From contig JBJKRL010000147.1 in assembly GCA_046704745.1 (NCBI GenBank), positions 1 through 64,000 on the forward strand: 64,000 nt of DNA, in the 5' to 3' direction. Positions within the stretch are counted from its first letter, which is position 1, and each line of letters opens with the position of its first letter. The DNA comes from CAWGGS01 sp046704745 (lineage in GTDB: Bacteria; Desulfobacterota; Desulfobulbia; Desulfobulbales; Desulfocapsaceae). Below, one piece after another: positions 18,022 to 27,498 of this stretch. The position numbers and the translations under genes were made by a program. Below the pieces are notes generated by a model that did no database searches, was not told where the DNA came from, and worked only from the letters and a program-made list of their open reading frames with translations.

Positions 18022-20223
18022 ATGCAAACACGCAGTAACTATTTAAGATTCATTGTCTATATCGTTCTTATCGTTCTGGTGAACCTGGTGGGTTCGACAC
18101 TCTTCTTCAGGATTGATCTAACAAAGGACGGCATCTATTCCCTTTCTCCGGAAAGCATAAAAGTCGTCTCAACCCTGACTGAACCGCTGACCATAAAAGC
18201 ATTTTTTACCAAAAATCTCCCTGCCCCGCACAACGCGACCGAGCAATACCTTCGAGACCTTTTGGAAGAATATGCAGTTCATGGAAATAACTATTTCAAC
18301 TATTCCATCTATAATATCAGTCCCGATGAAGCGGGTCCAGGCGGGAAAGGAAACAAAAATCTTAAAATGGCACAAAGCTATGGTATCACGCCGGTGCAAA
18401 TCCAGGACATCGAGCAGGATGAAGTCAAGTTCAAACAGGCCTATATGGGACTTGTTATCCTGCATGGGGATTTGATTGAAAAGATCCCGGCCATAACTTC
18501 AACCGACCACCTCGAGTATGAATTGACCACAGCCATATTGAGATTAAACAATAAGATCAGTGCGTTAAATGGACTAAAGGGCAAGGTGAAAGTTACCATG
18601 TTCATGTCACCATCTTTGGGACCGGTCGGTCCTTTGATGGGGATCCAGAATCTGGAAAAACTCCCGGAGGAGATTAGAGGCATTGTCAAAAAGGTTGCCG
18701 CCCGTAGTTACGGCAAACTTGAATTCTCCGAAGTCAACCCGGGACAAGGTGGAACGCTGGCTGATACAGCCCAGCGTAACGATCTGACGGTCATCAAATG
18801 GCCGGCAATTCCTGAAAAACAACTGGCGGCTGGAGAAGGGGCAATCGGTCTGCTCATGCAGTATCATGGAAAAACCAAGAAGCTGCCGCTCCTCCACATT
18901 TTTCGCATCCCTCTGCTTGGAACCACCTATAAACTTGAGTCTCCGGATAATATTGGAGACGCAATTGACAAAGGAATGGAGTCTCTCATCGGCATCAACA
19001 GCGATATCGGTTATCTTGCCGATCACGGCACGTTTGCCACCTCGCCCTATACGGCCACAGGCTCCCAGGCTAAGGATGTTATTAATGATTTTGCCACAAC
19101 ACTGGAGAAAAACTACACACTCAAAGAGATTCATCTTGGAAAAGAACAGATCCCCGCGACCCTGGGTACGCTGATAATCGCCCGGCCGACCGAGAAATTC
19201 TCAGACTATGACTTGTATCAGATCGATCAGGCTTTAATGCGGGGAACAAACCTGATCATCTATAGCGACGCCCTCAAGGAAAAGGCCCCACAGGGGATGC
19301 AATACCCTGGAATGCAGGGCTCACAATATTATCCTATGGATACGGGTCTGGAAAAGTTGCTCGAACATTACGGGGTTAAAATAAAACCATCCTTTGTCCT
19401 GGATGAGCATTGCTACAAACAGCAAAGACAGCAGGGCGGCGAGGTGCCCCTCTACTTTGCACCCATCATCAAGAACAAAAACATCAACAAAAGTGTTGGA
19501 TTCCTACACGGTTTAAAGGGCTTGATCGTCCTCAACACCTCACCCCTGGAACTGAATTCAGAACAGCTGAAAAAAGAGGGCATCACGGCGACCAAACTCA
19601 TCTCATCCTCCCAGCAGTCCTGGGAACTCAAAGGCAACATCAACCTCAACCCCATGTTCATGAAACCTCCGCCAAGATCGGAGGAAAAGAGCTATGCTCT
19701 CGCTTATATCCTTGAAGGTCGATTCAGCAGTTATTTCGCCGGCAAACCCCTGCCGGAAATGAATAATCAGGAGAAAAACCCGAAAACCCATGGGAATAGC
19801 CCAGCGACTGCATCCGACAACAAGGCCGAAAACGGATCCGGTACCGCCCATACTTCCTCCCCAAATGAATTTACAAGCAGCGGTAATTTCATTGCGAAGG
19901 GCAAAAAGAGCAAGATCTTTATAATGGCTTCATCAAGCATGCTCAGAGACAACCTCATGGGACCGGAAAATGAAGCGACCATGAACTCCACCTTCGTTAT
20001 GAACAATATCGACTCCTTCAACGGCAGAGAAGGGATTGCAACAATGCGCAGCAAGAAACAAAGCTATAACCCGCTTGTTGATGTCCCTCAGTCGATCAAA
20101 ACCTTTATTAAGGCCTTTAATATTATCGGCCTGCCGATTCTGATTGCCTTGTTCGGCCTCTTGATATGGGGACTTAGGGTTAAAAGGAAAAAGGCAATCC
20201 GCAAGATTTTCGCTAAGGTATAA
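18022..20223 (+). CDS. GldG-like ABC transport accessory protein
   Basis: A 733-residue protein with an N-terminal membrane helix (about 10-30), a large extracytoplasmic domain and a C-terminal helix (about 700-722) followed by a basic tail (KRKKAIRK), so both ends are anchored. The opening after helix 1 (DLTKDGIYSLSPES) and PLTIKAFFTKNLP are typical of the GldG/ABC_transp_aux family. A low-complexity linker rich in Asn, Ser and Pro lies at about 590-625. It starts 15 bp after the permease gene with a GGGAGG ribosome site. GldG-like proteins are thought to form the periplasmic part of the exporter; the function outside gliding bacteria is unknown. Confidence 0.87.
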   Translation: MQTRSNYLRFIVYIVLIVLVNLVGSTLFFRIDLTKDGIYSLSPESIKVVSTLTEPLTIKAFFTKNLPAPHNATEQYLRDLLEEYAVHGNNYFNYSIYNISPDEAGPGGKGNKNLKMAQSYGITPVQIQDIEQDEVKFKQAYMGLVILHGDLIEKIPAITSTDHLEYELTTAILRLNNKISALNGLKGKVKVTMFMSPSLGPVGPLMGIQNLEKLPEEIRGIVKKVAARSYGKLEFSEVNPGQGGTLADTAQRNDLTVIKWPAIPEKQLAAGEGAIGLLMQYHGKTKKLPLLHIFRIPLLGTTYKLESPDNIGDAIDKGMESLIGINSDIGYLADHGTFATSPYTATGSQAKDVINDFATTLEKNYTLKEIHLGKEQIPATLGTLIIARPTEKFSDYDLYQIDQALMRGTNLIIYSDALKEKAPQGMQYPGMQGSQYYPMDTGLEKLLEHYGVKIKPSFVLDEHCYKQQRQQGGEVPLYFAPIIKNKNINKSVGFLHGLKGLIVLNTSPLELNSEQLKKEGITATKLISSSQQSWELKGNINLNPMFMKPPPRSEEKSYALAYILEGRFSSYFAGKPLPEMNNQEKNPKTHGNSPATASDNKAENGSGTAHTSSPNEFTSSGNFIAKGKKSKIFIMASSSMLRDNLMGPENEATMNSTFVMNNIDSFNGREGIATMRSKKQSYNPLVDVPQSIKTFIKAFNIIGLPILIALFGLLIWGLRVKRKKAIRKIFAKV

Positions 20224-20240
20224 CTGGGGGGGTAAGACTG

Positions 20241-21221
20241 ATGAAAATAAAAAAAGAATATGTAATCCTTGGAGTGGTGATCTTCACGCTGGCAGGGTAT
20301 CTCCTCGTGAAAAAGAACAACAGCCTTCACTATACGCTGCCCAAAACTCCCGTCATCGCTAAGAACGACATCTCAAAACTTGATCTTGAGATGTCGGGAA
20401 AGGAAATCACCTTGGATAAAAAAGATGGGAACTGGTTCATCATGCCGGGAACTTACCCTGCCGATAAGGATAAAATGAACCGAATCATCAATGCGATCAC
20501 CGGATTTTCTATCAACACCCTTATTTCCGAATCCGGAGATTATCTCAGGTATGACCTGACTGCGGACAAAAAAGTCGCCGTAAAGGTCTTTGGCAAGGAT
20601 GGCCCCCTCTTTGCTTTTTCCGTGGGAAAACATGCCCCTACTTTCAAACACACCTATGTCACCATTGAAGGTGATAAAAACGTATATCTAGCCCAAGGAA
20701 ATTTTCGCAGCGATTTTGAGCAAAGCGCCGAGGACCTGAGGGACAAGCATGTATTAAGCTTTGCCCAGGATGCCCTTTCGGCAATTACCATTACCGAAAA
20801 CGGCAAGACATTTGATATCAAGAAGAAAACGGAGAACAAGAAAGAAGGGAAGGAAAAGGACAAGACTGTTCATGCTGGAACCGTTACCTGGATCGACGCA
20901 AACGGCAAACCAATACCGGAATCTGCAATGAACGATCTTTTTTCAGAATTAAACGGTCTGCAGTGTCAATCCTATCTGACAGGAAAGAAAAAGGAGGACT
21001 TCAAGGACCCCAGTATCGTTGTCTCCCTTATAAGCAACAAAACCGCAACCCTTTCGATCTTTGAAACGAGCGATAAAAAGGCAGCAAGTTCCCCCGCTAT
21101 TTCCTCTACCAATGCCTATCCTTTCTCTTTGCCGAAATACAAGATTGAAATAATCAAAAAGGCGATAAAAGAGATGGATATGGAAAAGAGCCGGAATCAA
21201 ACCGGGGTTGCAAAAAAATAG
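20241..21221 (+). CDS. DUF4340 domain-containing membrane-anchored protein
   Basis: A 326-residue protein with one N-terminal membrane segment (about 8-24), then an extracytoplasmic region built of repeated beta-rich modules (KLDLEMSGKEITLDKKDGNWF at about 49-69, named here by position). This fits DUF4340, which regularly follows GldG-like genes. A charged Lys/Glu-rich stretch lies at about 193-212. It is the last gene of the operon, 17 bp after the GldG-like gene with a GGGGGG ribosome site, and is followed by a rho-independent terminator. Presumably it is part of the same exporter complex. Confidence 0.83.
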   Translation: MKIKKEYVILGVVIFTLAGYLLVKKNNSLHYTLPKTPVIAKNDISKLDLEMSGKEITLDKKDGNWFIMPGTYPADKDKMNRIINAITGFSINTLISESGDYLRYDLTADKKVAVKVFGKDGPLFAFSVGKHAPTFKHTYVTIEGDKNVYLAQGNFRSDFEQSAEDLRDKHVLSFAQDALSAITITENGKTFDIKKKTENKKEGKEKDKTVHAGTVTWIDANGKPIPESAMNDLFSELNGLQCQSYLTGKKKEDFKDPSIVVSLISNKTATLSIFETSDKKAASSPAISSTNAYPFSLPKYKIEIIKKAIKEMDMEKSRNQTGVAKK

Positions 21222-21258
21222 ACAAGGACAAAATTATCGTTGGCTTATATCTAACCCG

Positions 21259-21293
21259 GAAAACAGGGGTTATCTGCTCCTCTGTTTTCTTTT
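21259..21293 (+). terminator. Rho-independent terminator of the ABC operon
   Basis: An 11-bp stem (GAAAACAGGGG pairing with CCTCTGTTTTC, one G-T pair) with a 9-nt loop is followed by a short TTTT run. It lies 38 bp after the DUF4340 stop codon. Confidence 0.75.
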
Positions 21294-21305
21294 ATGGTTC
21301 ATTAT

Positions 21306-21407
21306 GGCTCATCCGGCTCAAGCGTAGATTTGAAAATTTGAAAGCAACAAGCCGCCAAAGTTCACCGCTTCCCGCTTTCAAGATAGGCACCTTAATCCGG
21401 ATGAGCC
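21306..21407. repeat. Foldback sequence with 17-bp inverted ends
   Basis: GGCTCATCCGG at 21306-21316 is matched exactly by its reverse complement at 21397-21407, and the arms extend to 15 of 17 matching positions. A second internal TTGAAAGC match continues the symmetry. The 102-bp unit lies between converging transcripts (ABC operon and sensor kinase). It resembles a small REP- or MITE-type element, but only one copy is seen in the window. Confidence 0.5.
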
Positions 21408-21420
21408 TCTTTTATTGCTG

Positions 21421-24400
21421 TCACTGTTCGAAAACTCTGCGGATCATTCTCGCGATATCAGAGAGTTGATACGGCTTCCGAACAATCTCTCTAACTCCGA
21501 GGTCCTCAGGTCGTTGCCCTTTGATTAAATCACTGTGACCGGTGCATAAAATCACGGGAATATCGGCCCGAAGTGCGGTCACATTACGGGCCAGATCAAC
21601 ACCTGTAAGTCCCGGCATGGTCATATCCGTAACCACGAGATCAAAAAGATCCGGGCTGCTCTGAAACACCTGCCAGGCCTCTAAAGAGGACACCTTGCCA
21701 ACGACCTTATAGCCGAATGTTCCCAGTCCTTCAATCCCAAGGTCGACCAAAGTCAGCTCGTCATCGACGAAGAGTATGCGTTCCCCTCCCTCCAGCGACA
21801 GATCCTTCTTATCAAGGTCCGGAACGTAAGGGCTGTCTACCCGGGGCAGAAAAACCTGAAAGGCAGCCCCTTTCCCCGGTTTGCTACTTACGGTGATTGC
21901 CCCACCATGCCCCTTTATAATACCTTGAACCACAGCCAGGCCGATTCCAGAACCCTCTCCCGGGCCTTTTGTTGTGAAGTACGGATCAAATATCCGCTCC
22001 ATAATCTTGGCATTCATACCATGCCCTGTATCTCTAATTGTGAGCGCTACATAGGATCCGGGTTTTAATCCTGCCGGCGACGAGGAGGAGGTAGTATCAA
22101 TATCAACATTCTTAATTGTTACGGTCAACATCCCTCCACTGTCGCGCATAGCATGCCCTGCATTGGTCCCCAGATTCATCACGACCTGATGTATCTGAGT
22201 GGCATCGGCCATGATGGTGGACTCTTCCGGTGATATATGGATATCTTTACAAATTTCGACAGTGGAGGGTAAAGAGGATCGCAGGAGAGTTAAGACTTCT
22301 GAAACGATACTTACAATCTGAACCACCTTCATTTCATGCTCGGTCCTGCGTCCGAAAGTCAGGATCTGCCCCACCAACTCGGCGGCGCGTTTTCCAGATT
22401 TCAGGACCTGCTCGAGACAATACTCAACAGTACTGCGATCACTTAGGACTTTGAGTTTCGCCATTTCCGAGTAGCCGATGATAGATGTCAGAATATTATT
22501 GAAATCATGAGCGATACCTCCAGCAAGAGTCCCTATGGCCTCCATTTTCTGGGCCTGACGCAGCTCATTTTCAAGATGCACCTCACGAGTGATATCCCGA
22601 TGCATTCCGATATAATTTATGATGGCACCCAACCGATCCCGAACCGGAGAGGCTTTGACCTCGGCCTCAAAATAGCTCCCATCTTTTTTTCTGTTACGCA
22701 GACGTCCCGACCAGATTTCTCCGGCTTGCAGTGTTTTTCGGACAAGGTGATAACGGGAAGCATCGTTGTTGCCGTCTAGAATATTTGCATGTTGCCCCAC
22801 TATTTCTTCTCTTTCATATCCGCTTAACCGTTCGAAAGCCGGATTGACATAACTGATTGCAAAATCCGTGTCGGCGATAAATATAGCCTCGGGTGACTGC
22901 TCGATGGCTGTTGCCAGTCGTGCCAGGTCCCCTTCAGCCTGTTTGAGTTCGCTGATGTCGGAAATGGCGGCAAGGCTTTGATTCCTATCGGGTATCATGG
23001 CCACGGTGATCAACATGGTTTTGATCACCCCGCTCCGGTGCCGCAATTTAAACTCATATGCCTGCGGTGCAGCCAGTGGATCAATACGCCGTAGCTGATG
23101 ATATCCAACCATCCGTTCCAGGTCGTCCTTATCGGCAATAAAGGAAGTCCATTTCATACCGTGTTCCACTTCCTCTTTGCTGTAGCCAGTGAGTTTTTCA
23201 AACTCTCTGTTGCAAATGGAAACAGTTGTATCTTCTTCTACGAAGATTAATCCTGTACCGCTGTTTTCAAATATAACGCGATATTTTTCCTCGGATTTTC
23301 TAAGGGCTTCCTCGGCCCTGCTCCTCTCCTGATACAATACGGCGTTTTCCAGGGAGATCACCGCCTGAGCGGCGAGAAGTTCCAGAACGGCAATCCTATC
23401 AGAGGTAAAGGCCCTTTTTACCAGACTGTTTTCTAAGTAAAGAACACCTATCAGGTCGGCTTGACGTAAAAGCGGGAGACAAAGAAGCGATTTTGGTTGA
23501 TCGACAAGAAAATAAGGATCGGTGGAGAAGGTGTTGTACTGTTGAACGTCACCAAGGATCACGGGTTCATGGGTCCTGCGAACATAGGTTGCCATGCTTT
23601 CCGGTAAAACTGAAGCAATGGGAAAAGGATCCTGTTGTTCAACAATTATTTCCTGTTCAATCACCATTGCCGTAGCCGCCAGCGAGAGTTCCTCCCCGTT
23701 TACCAGAAGCAAACAACCTTTCTGGGCTCCCGCATTTTCGAGCATGGTCTTCAACAGTGTCTCAAGGAGCCGCTCGATGACAATCTCTCCGGAAATGGCC
23801 TGGGACGCCTTAATAACGGTTATCGCATCCAGGTGGCCGATCTGGAAATCCAAATCTTGAGTATCTGGCTTGGCCTTGTCCTGCAAAAGAACCTGGTCCA
23901 ATTGCCTTGCTTTTCCTTCAGCCCCCCAGTCTCGGTAACAATCCCTGGCCCTTTGCAGGTAGAGTGTGGCAATGGCGGAAAAGCCTCGCCTGCGGTAGAA
24001 TCTCGAGGCAAGGTCCAAGGCCAGCGCTTCATTCTGGACAAAACCGTTTTTATCCGCTGAAGAAATGGCCTGCTCGTACAATTGTTCGGCGTAGAGTTCA
24101 TCTCCTTTTATTCTCGCCGTCTCAGCCTGGATCAACAAGAACTGGTGGTGATAGTTTTCCTTGCAACTCTCGGCCCAGAGGCCCATCTGTACCTGATTGG
24201 CCCTGATTTTTTTAAGGTAGGAATTGCCAACCTTACCGGAGCTTTTGTCACAGAGGGCAGCGAGAATCAGTGAATGGTAAAAATTCAGAGCAGCCACTGA
24301 GATGGAGCTGGAAAAATAGCCTCGGAATTTCTTTGCCATCCGTACAGTTTCCAAGGCCTGATCCATCCTTCCGTACAGATAGTGAATCTGTGCCTTCATA

Positions 24401-27400
24401 ACTGCATATCGCCCCATCGCCCCAAAACTCTTGTTCTTTTTACAGCCAGCTAAAAATTGGGATTCGTCGGTTAAAAACGAAAAATCGTCTCCTTCCTGAA
24501 GATCTCTTGTATTTTTTTCCGACGCGCCCTGCAGCTCGTTCAGGGCCAGTTGAATTCCAAGCAGGGTATCCGATGCCCATTGGTTTTTTGTCCGCTGGGT
24601 AAAAGCCAGAAGTTCCGGGAGTTCTTTGCGGATAAGGGCAATCCTGTCACCTCGGTAAAAAGGTTGAAATAACTTATAAGCAAGGATATAGCCTGTCCAT
24701 TGCATCTCTCCGGCAGCAAGTCCTGCGGCAAAGCCCTGATCATTAAACGTATCTGACAATTTCAGGTGTCTGACCCAATGAGACAGATAATGCCCGAGGA
24801 CAAAACATGCCTGGCATTTCTGAGCAGGATCGTTGAACCGCTCACTTATCTTTAAGGCCAGCAACCCGAGTTCGTAGGCATCGTAATACTCAACCGTCTC
24901 CGCATTGAATACCATACCCAATCCATTGAAACCTACGGTGGATTTAGCCGTTGGTCCATACTTCAGCGAGAGGTTGACTATAACGATATTGACCAGGGAG
25001 AACAGCTTGCTGTCAGTATAGCGCGACGGGACCATCATATTGGACAAGAGGGTCAGACCGGCACGTATCCGTGGATCCGACATCTCAGGCCCATCAGCAA
25101 GGGACATGATTTGCTGCTCTTCCAGTGCAAGTCTATACTGCTGTAATTGTAAATTATATTCTTCTTTGATATTCGTTTTTGGAAAGGTAATTTCCAAAAG
25201 CTCCAAAGCTTCTCTGCCGGAGCTGATGGCATCTTGATATCTGGCTGTCAAGGTGTATTGAACGATCAGGGTGTTGTAGAGTTCGGCTTTTTCCAGAACT
25301 GTTTGCGCTTTTGTCAGCAAAAGTCGGATCAATTCCTCGGAGTGATTGTAATTACTCACCAGGTATTCGACAATAGCCAATTCCTTGAGGAGGCCGTAGA
25401 TAAGTTCAAAACGTTCATGCCAGGTTGCATCCTTTACAAGCGATATTCCTGTCAACAGATAGTCTCTTGCCCCCTGGTAAGCCGTTGCGTCCTTGGCTTT
25501 TCTGCCGGCCAGAAGATTGATCTGGGCCACCTGGTACCGCTCCTCCGGGTCAAAAAGCAGCGATGCCCCTTGATTCATATGACTTGCAAGTTCAAATACC
25601 TGGTCTTCCAGGTCATTGGCCGAAGTATTCTTGAAAAGGAGTCGCCCTATCTTGAGATGAACAATTGCCCGATCCGACTCCGGAATCAAAGAATAGGCCG
25701 CCTGCTGAACCCGATCATGAAGAAATGTGTAATAATTACTGTCAGAAGCCAATAACAGACCATCCACGACGCCTCTTGAGACCTGAATTTCTGCTTCGTC
25801 TTCTTCTATATTACTGATCACCGCCAGGGTCCGAAGATCGAACCTGTTGCCGATACAGGAGGCAAGACGTAATGTATTCCGTGTTTTTTCTGGAAGATCC
25901 TGTAGTTTTGACACCATAAGGTCTACAACATTATCGGTGTAGTCACTGTTCGTGATCTGCTCGATGTCCCATACCCACCGATATTCCTCGGTATCGAAAA
26001 CCAAGAGGTTTTTACTGTGCAGAGTTTTGAGGAACTGGATGACAAAAAATGGATTACCTTCCGTTTTTTTATAGACCAGCTGAGCCAGCCCCTTGATTGC
26101 GGTGATGGTGCAATGAAGAGTGTCGGCAATCAGATTGCTGAGATCCCTAAACGACAAGGAGGTGAGATGAATGGTCCGCAGGAGGGACTTACAGCCGGAA
26201 ATCTCATCAAGGGTTGCCTTCAACGGGTGATCGTCATCTACTTCGTTGTCCCTATAGGCCCCGACAATAAGGAGATATCTCACGCCCGGATCGATTGCAA
26301 TATATTTCAGAAGCTTAAGACTTGCCGGATCAATCCATTGGAGATCGTCAAGAAAGATCACCAGAGGATGAGATTTGTCGGCAAAAACGCCCATAAACTG
26401 TTTGAATACCATATTGAAACGGTGCTCCGCCTCCTTCAAGGGGAGTTCGGGCACCGGAGGCTGGGGACCGATTACCAATTCGATCCTTGGCAGAATGTCG
26501 ACAAGCAGGCCACCGTTGAGGCCCAAGACATTGAGCAGCTTTTTTTTCCATTGGGTGAGATCCTGTTTGGTCAGGAGTTGCCGAATCAACTCCTGAAAGG
26601 CCTCTATGACAATCCCGTACGGGATGTTTCGTTTATACTGGTCGGACTTCCCCCAGATAAAAAACCCGTGTTTTTTAACCACAGGATGATATAACTGTCG
26701 AACCAGTGCTGTCTTCCCTATACCAGAGTATCCGGTGATCATGACCATCTCCGGAATTCCCTTTTCTACTACCCCGGAAAAAGCAGCCTGAAGCTTGTCC
26801 AGATTCTTTTCCCGACCGAAGAGCTTTTGGGGAATCAGCAACCTATCTGATATGTCACCGGAACCAAGGGCAAATGCCTTGATTTCTTTTTTTGCCTGCC
26901 AGGCGGCAAGACATCGTTCAAGATCAAGTCGTAAACCAATCGCTGTCTGATACCGTTCCTCAACAGCTTTGGCAAGCAGCTTCATAACAATATCGGAAAT
27001 CGCAGAAGGAATGTGATCGAGAATGTCCCGAGGACTTTTCGGCACCCGCGCTATATGGCAATGGACCCATTCCAGAAGATCCGAGGCGGCAAACGGCAGT
27101 TTTCCAGTCAAAAGCTGGTAGAGAATAACCCCGGTTGAATACAGATCTGTTCGATGGTCGATAACCTGGTTCATTCGTCCCATCTGCTCCGGAGACGTAT
27201 AAGCCAAAAATGATTCCTGCACCGTTACGGACTTCTCAACCCGTCCTGAGTGCCGGCCGTCAAAGGATGAAAAATAGCCGGAAATTGTTATTTCACCGGT
27301 TTTTCGATTAATGAGGATATCATCCGGGCAAAGATTTTTATGTACGATATTAGATTGATGCAGATCTGCCAGGCTGGAACTTAAAGAAATAGCCAGCTTA

Positions 27401-27498
27401 AGGAAATGGGGAATTTCCATAGGTGTCTGGCAGATGGTAGCAAGAGGAAAAATATCATGCTCATCCGGTTTGGAAACTGCTGCATCTGAGAGCGCCAT
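21421..27498 (-). CDS. Giant pseudokinase-AAA-TPR-GAF-PAS-PAS hybrid histidine kinase
   Basis: A 2025-residue cytosolic sensor. Domains: a Ser/Thr kinase-like C-lobe (about 27-200), an AAA/STAND ATPase (about 215-560; Walker A GYSGIGKTAL near 255, Walker B VIFLDDLQW near 388), a TPR-rich superhelix (about 600-1180), GAF (1225-1385), two PAS (1395-1640), HisKA with the phosphoacceptor His in AGGIAHDFNN, HATPase_c (GSGIGLAVVQG) and a receiver (VVTDMTMPG) at the end. The kinase-like head lacks the whole N-lobe, and its catalytic motifs are changed: HKNLCPDD replaces HRDLKPEN (residues 53-60), and GYF replaces DFG (74-76). An in-frame TAA stands 6 bp before the ATG, so the N-lobe is not simply missed. 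The histidine kinase half looks active. No output regulator is adjacent. Confidence 0.9.
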   Translation of the reverse strand: MALSDAAVSKPDEHDIFPLATICQTPMEIPHFLKLAISLSSSLADLHQSNIVHKNLCPDDILINRKTGEITISGYFSSFDGRHSGRVEKSVTVQESFLAYTSPEQMGRMNQVIDHRTDLYSTGVILYQLLTGKLPFAASDLLEWVHCHIARVPKSPRDILDHIPSAISDIVMKLLAKAVEERYQTAIGLRLDLERCLAAWQAKKEIKAFALGSGDISDRLLIPQKLFGREKNLDKLQAAFSGVVEKGIPEMVMITGYSGIGKTALVRQLYHPVVKKHGFFIWGKSDQYKRNIPYGIVIEAFQELIRQLLTKQDLTQWKKKLLNVLGLNGGLLVDILPRIELVIGPQPPVPELPLKEAEHRFNMVFKQFMGVFADKSHPLVIFLDDLQWIDPASLKLLKYIAIDPGVRYLLIVGAYRDNEVDDDHPLKATLDEISGCKSLLRTIHLTSLSFRDLSNLIADTLHCTITAIKGLAQLVYKKTEGNPFFVIQFLKTLHSKNLLVFDTEEYRWVWDIEQITNSDYTDNVVDLMVSKLQDLPEKTRNTLRLASCIGNRFDLRTLAVISNIEEDEAEIQVSRGVVDGLLLASDSNYYTFLHDRVQQAAYSLIPESDRAIVHLKIGRLLFKNTSANDLEDQVFELASHMNQGASLLFDPEERYQVAQINLLAGRKAKDATAYQGARDYLLTGISLVKDATWHERFELIYGLLKELAIVEYLVSNYNHSEELIRLLLTKAQTVLEKAELYNTLIVQYTLTARYQDAISSGREALELLEITFPKTNIKEEYNLQLQQYRLALEEQQIMSLADGPEMSDPRIRAGLTLLSNMMVPSRYTDSKLFSLVNIVIVNLSLKYGPTAKSTVGFNGLGMVFNAETVEYYDAYELGLLALKISERFNDPAQKCQACFVLGHYLSHWVRHLKLSDTFNDQGFAAGLAAGEMQWTGYILAYKLFQPFYRGDRIALIRKELPELLAFTQRTKNQWASDTLLGIQLALNELQGASEKNTRDLQEGDDFSFLTDESQFLAGCKKNKSFGAMGRYAVMKAQIHYLYGRMDQALETVRMAKKFRGYFSSSISVAALNFYHSLILAALCDKSSGKVGNSYLKKIRANQVQMGLWAESCKENYHHQFLLIQAETARIKGDELYAEQLYEQAISSADKNGFVQNEALALDLASRFYRRRGFSAIATLYLQRARDCYRDWGAEGKARQLDQVLLQDKAKPDTQDLDFQIGHLDAITVIKASQAISGEIVIERLLETLLKTMLENAGAQKGCLLLVNGEELSLAATAMVIEQEIIVEQQDPFPIASVLPESMATYVRRTHEPVILGDVQQYNTFSTDPYFLVDQPKSLLCLPLLRQADLIGVLYLENSLVKRAFTSDRIAVLELLAAQAVISLENAVLYQERSRAEEALRKSEEKYRVIFENSGTGLIFVEEDTTVSICNREFEKLTGYSKEEVEHGMKWTSFIADKDDLERMVGYHQLRRIDPLAAPQAYEFKLRHRSGVIKTMLITVAMIPDRNQSLAAISDISELKQAEGDLARLATAIEQSPEAIFIADTDFAISYVNPAFERLSGYEREEIVGQHANILDGNNDASRYHLVRKTLQAGEIWSGRLRNRKKDGSYFEAEVKASPVRDRLGAIINYIGMHRDITREVHLENELRQAQKMEAIGTLAGGIAHDFNNILTSIIGYSEMAKLKVLSDRSTVEYCLEQVLKSGKRAAELVGQILTFGRRTEHEMKVVQIVSIVSEVLTLLRSSLPSTVEICKDIHISPEESTIMADATQIHQVVMNLGTNAGHAMRDSGGMLTVTIKNVDIDTTSSSSPAGLKPGSYVALTIRDTGHGMNAKIMERIFDPYFTTKGPGEGSGIGLAVVQGIIKGHGGAITVSSKPGKGAAFQVFLPRVDSPYVPDLDKKDLSLEGGERILFVDDELTLVDLGIEGLGTFGYKVVGKVSSLEAWQVFQSSPDLFDLVVTDMTMPGLTGVDLARNVTALRADIPVILCTGHSDLIKGQRPEDLGVREIVRKPYQLSDIARMIRRVFEQ

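Noticed and set aside
18607..19134. A 175-codon minus-strand frame in the GldG-like gene
   Set aside because: Antisense shadow; the plus-strand gene is part of a tight operon.
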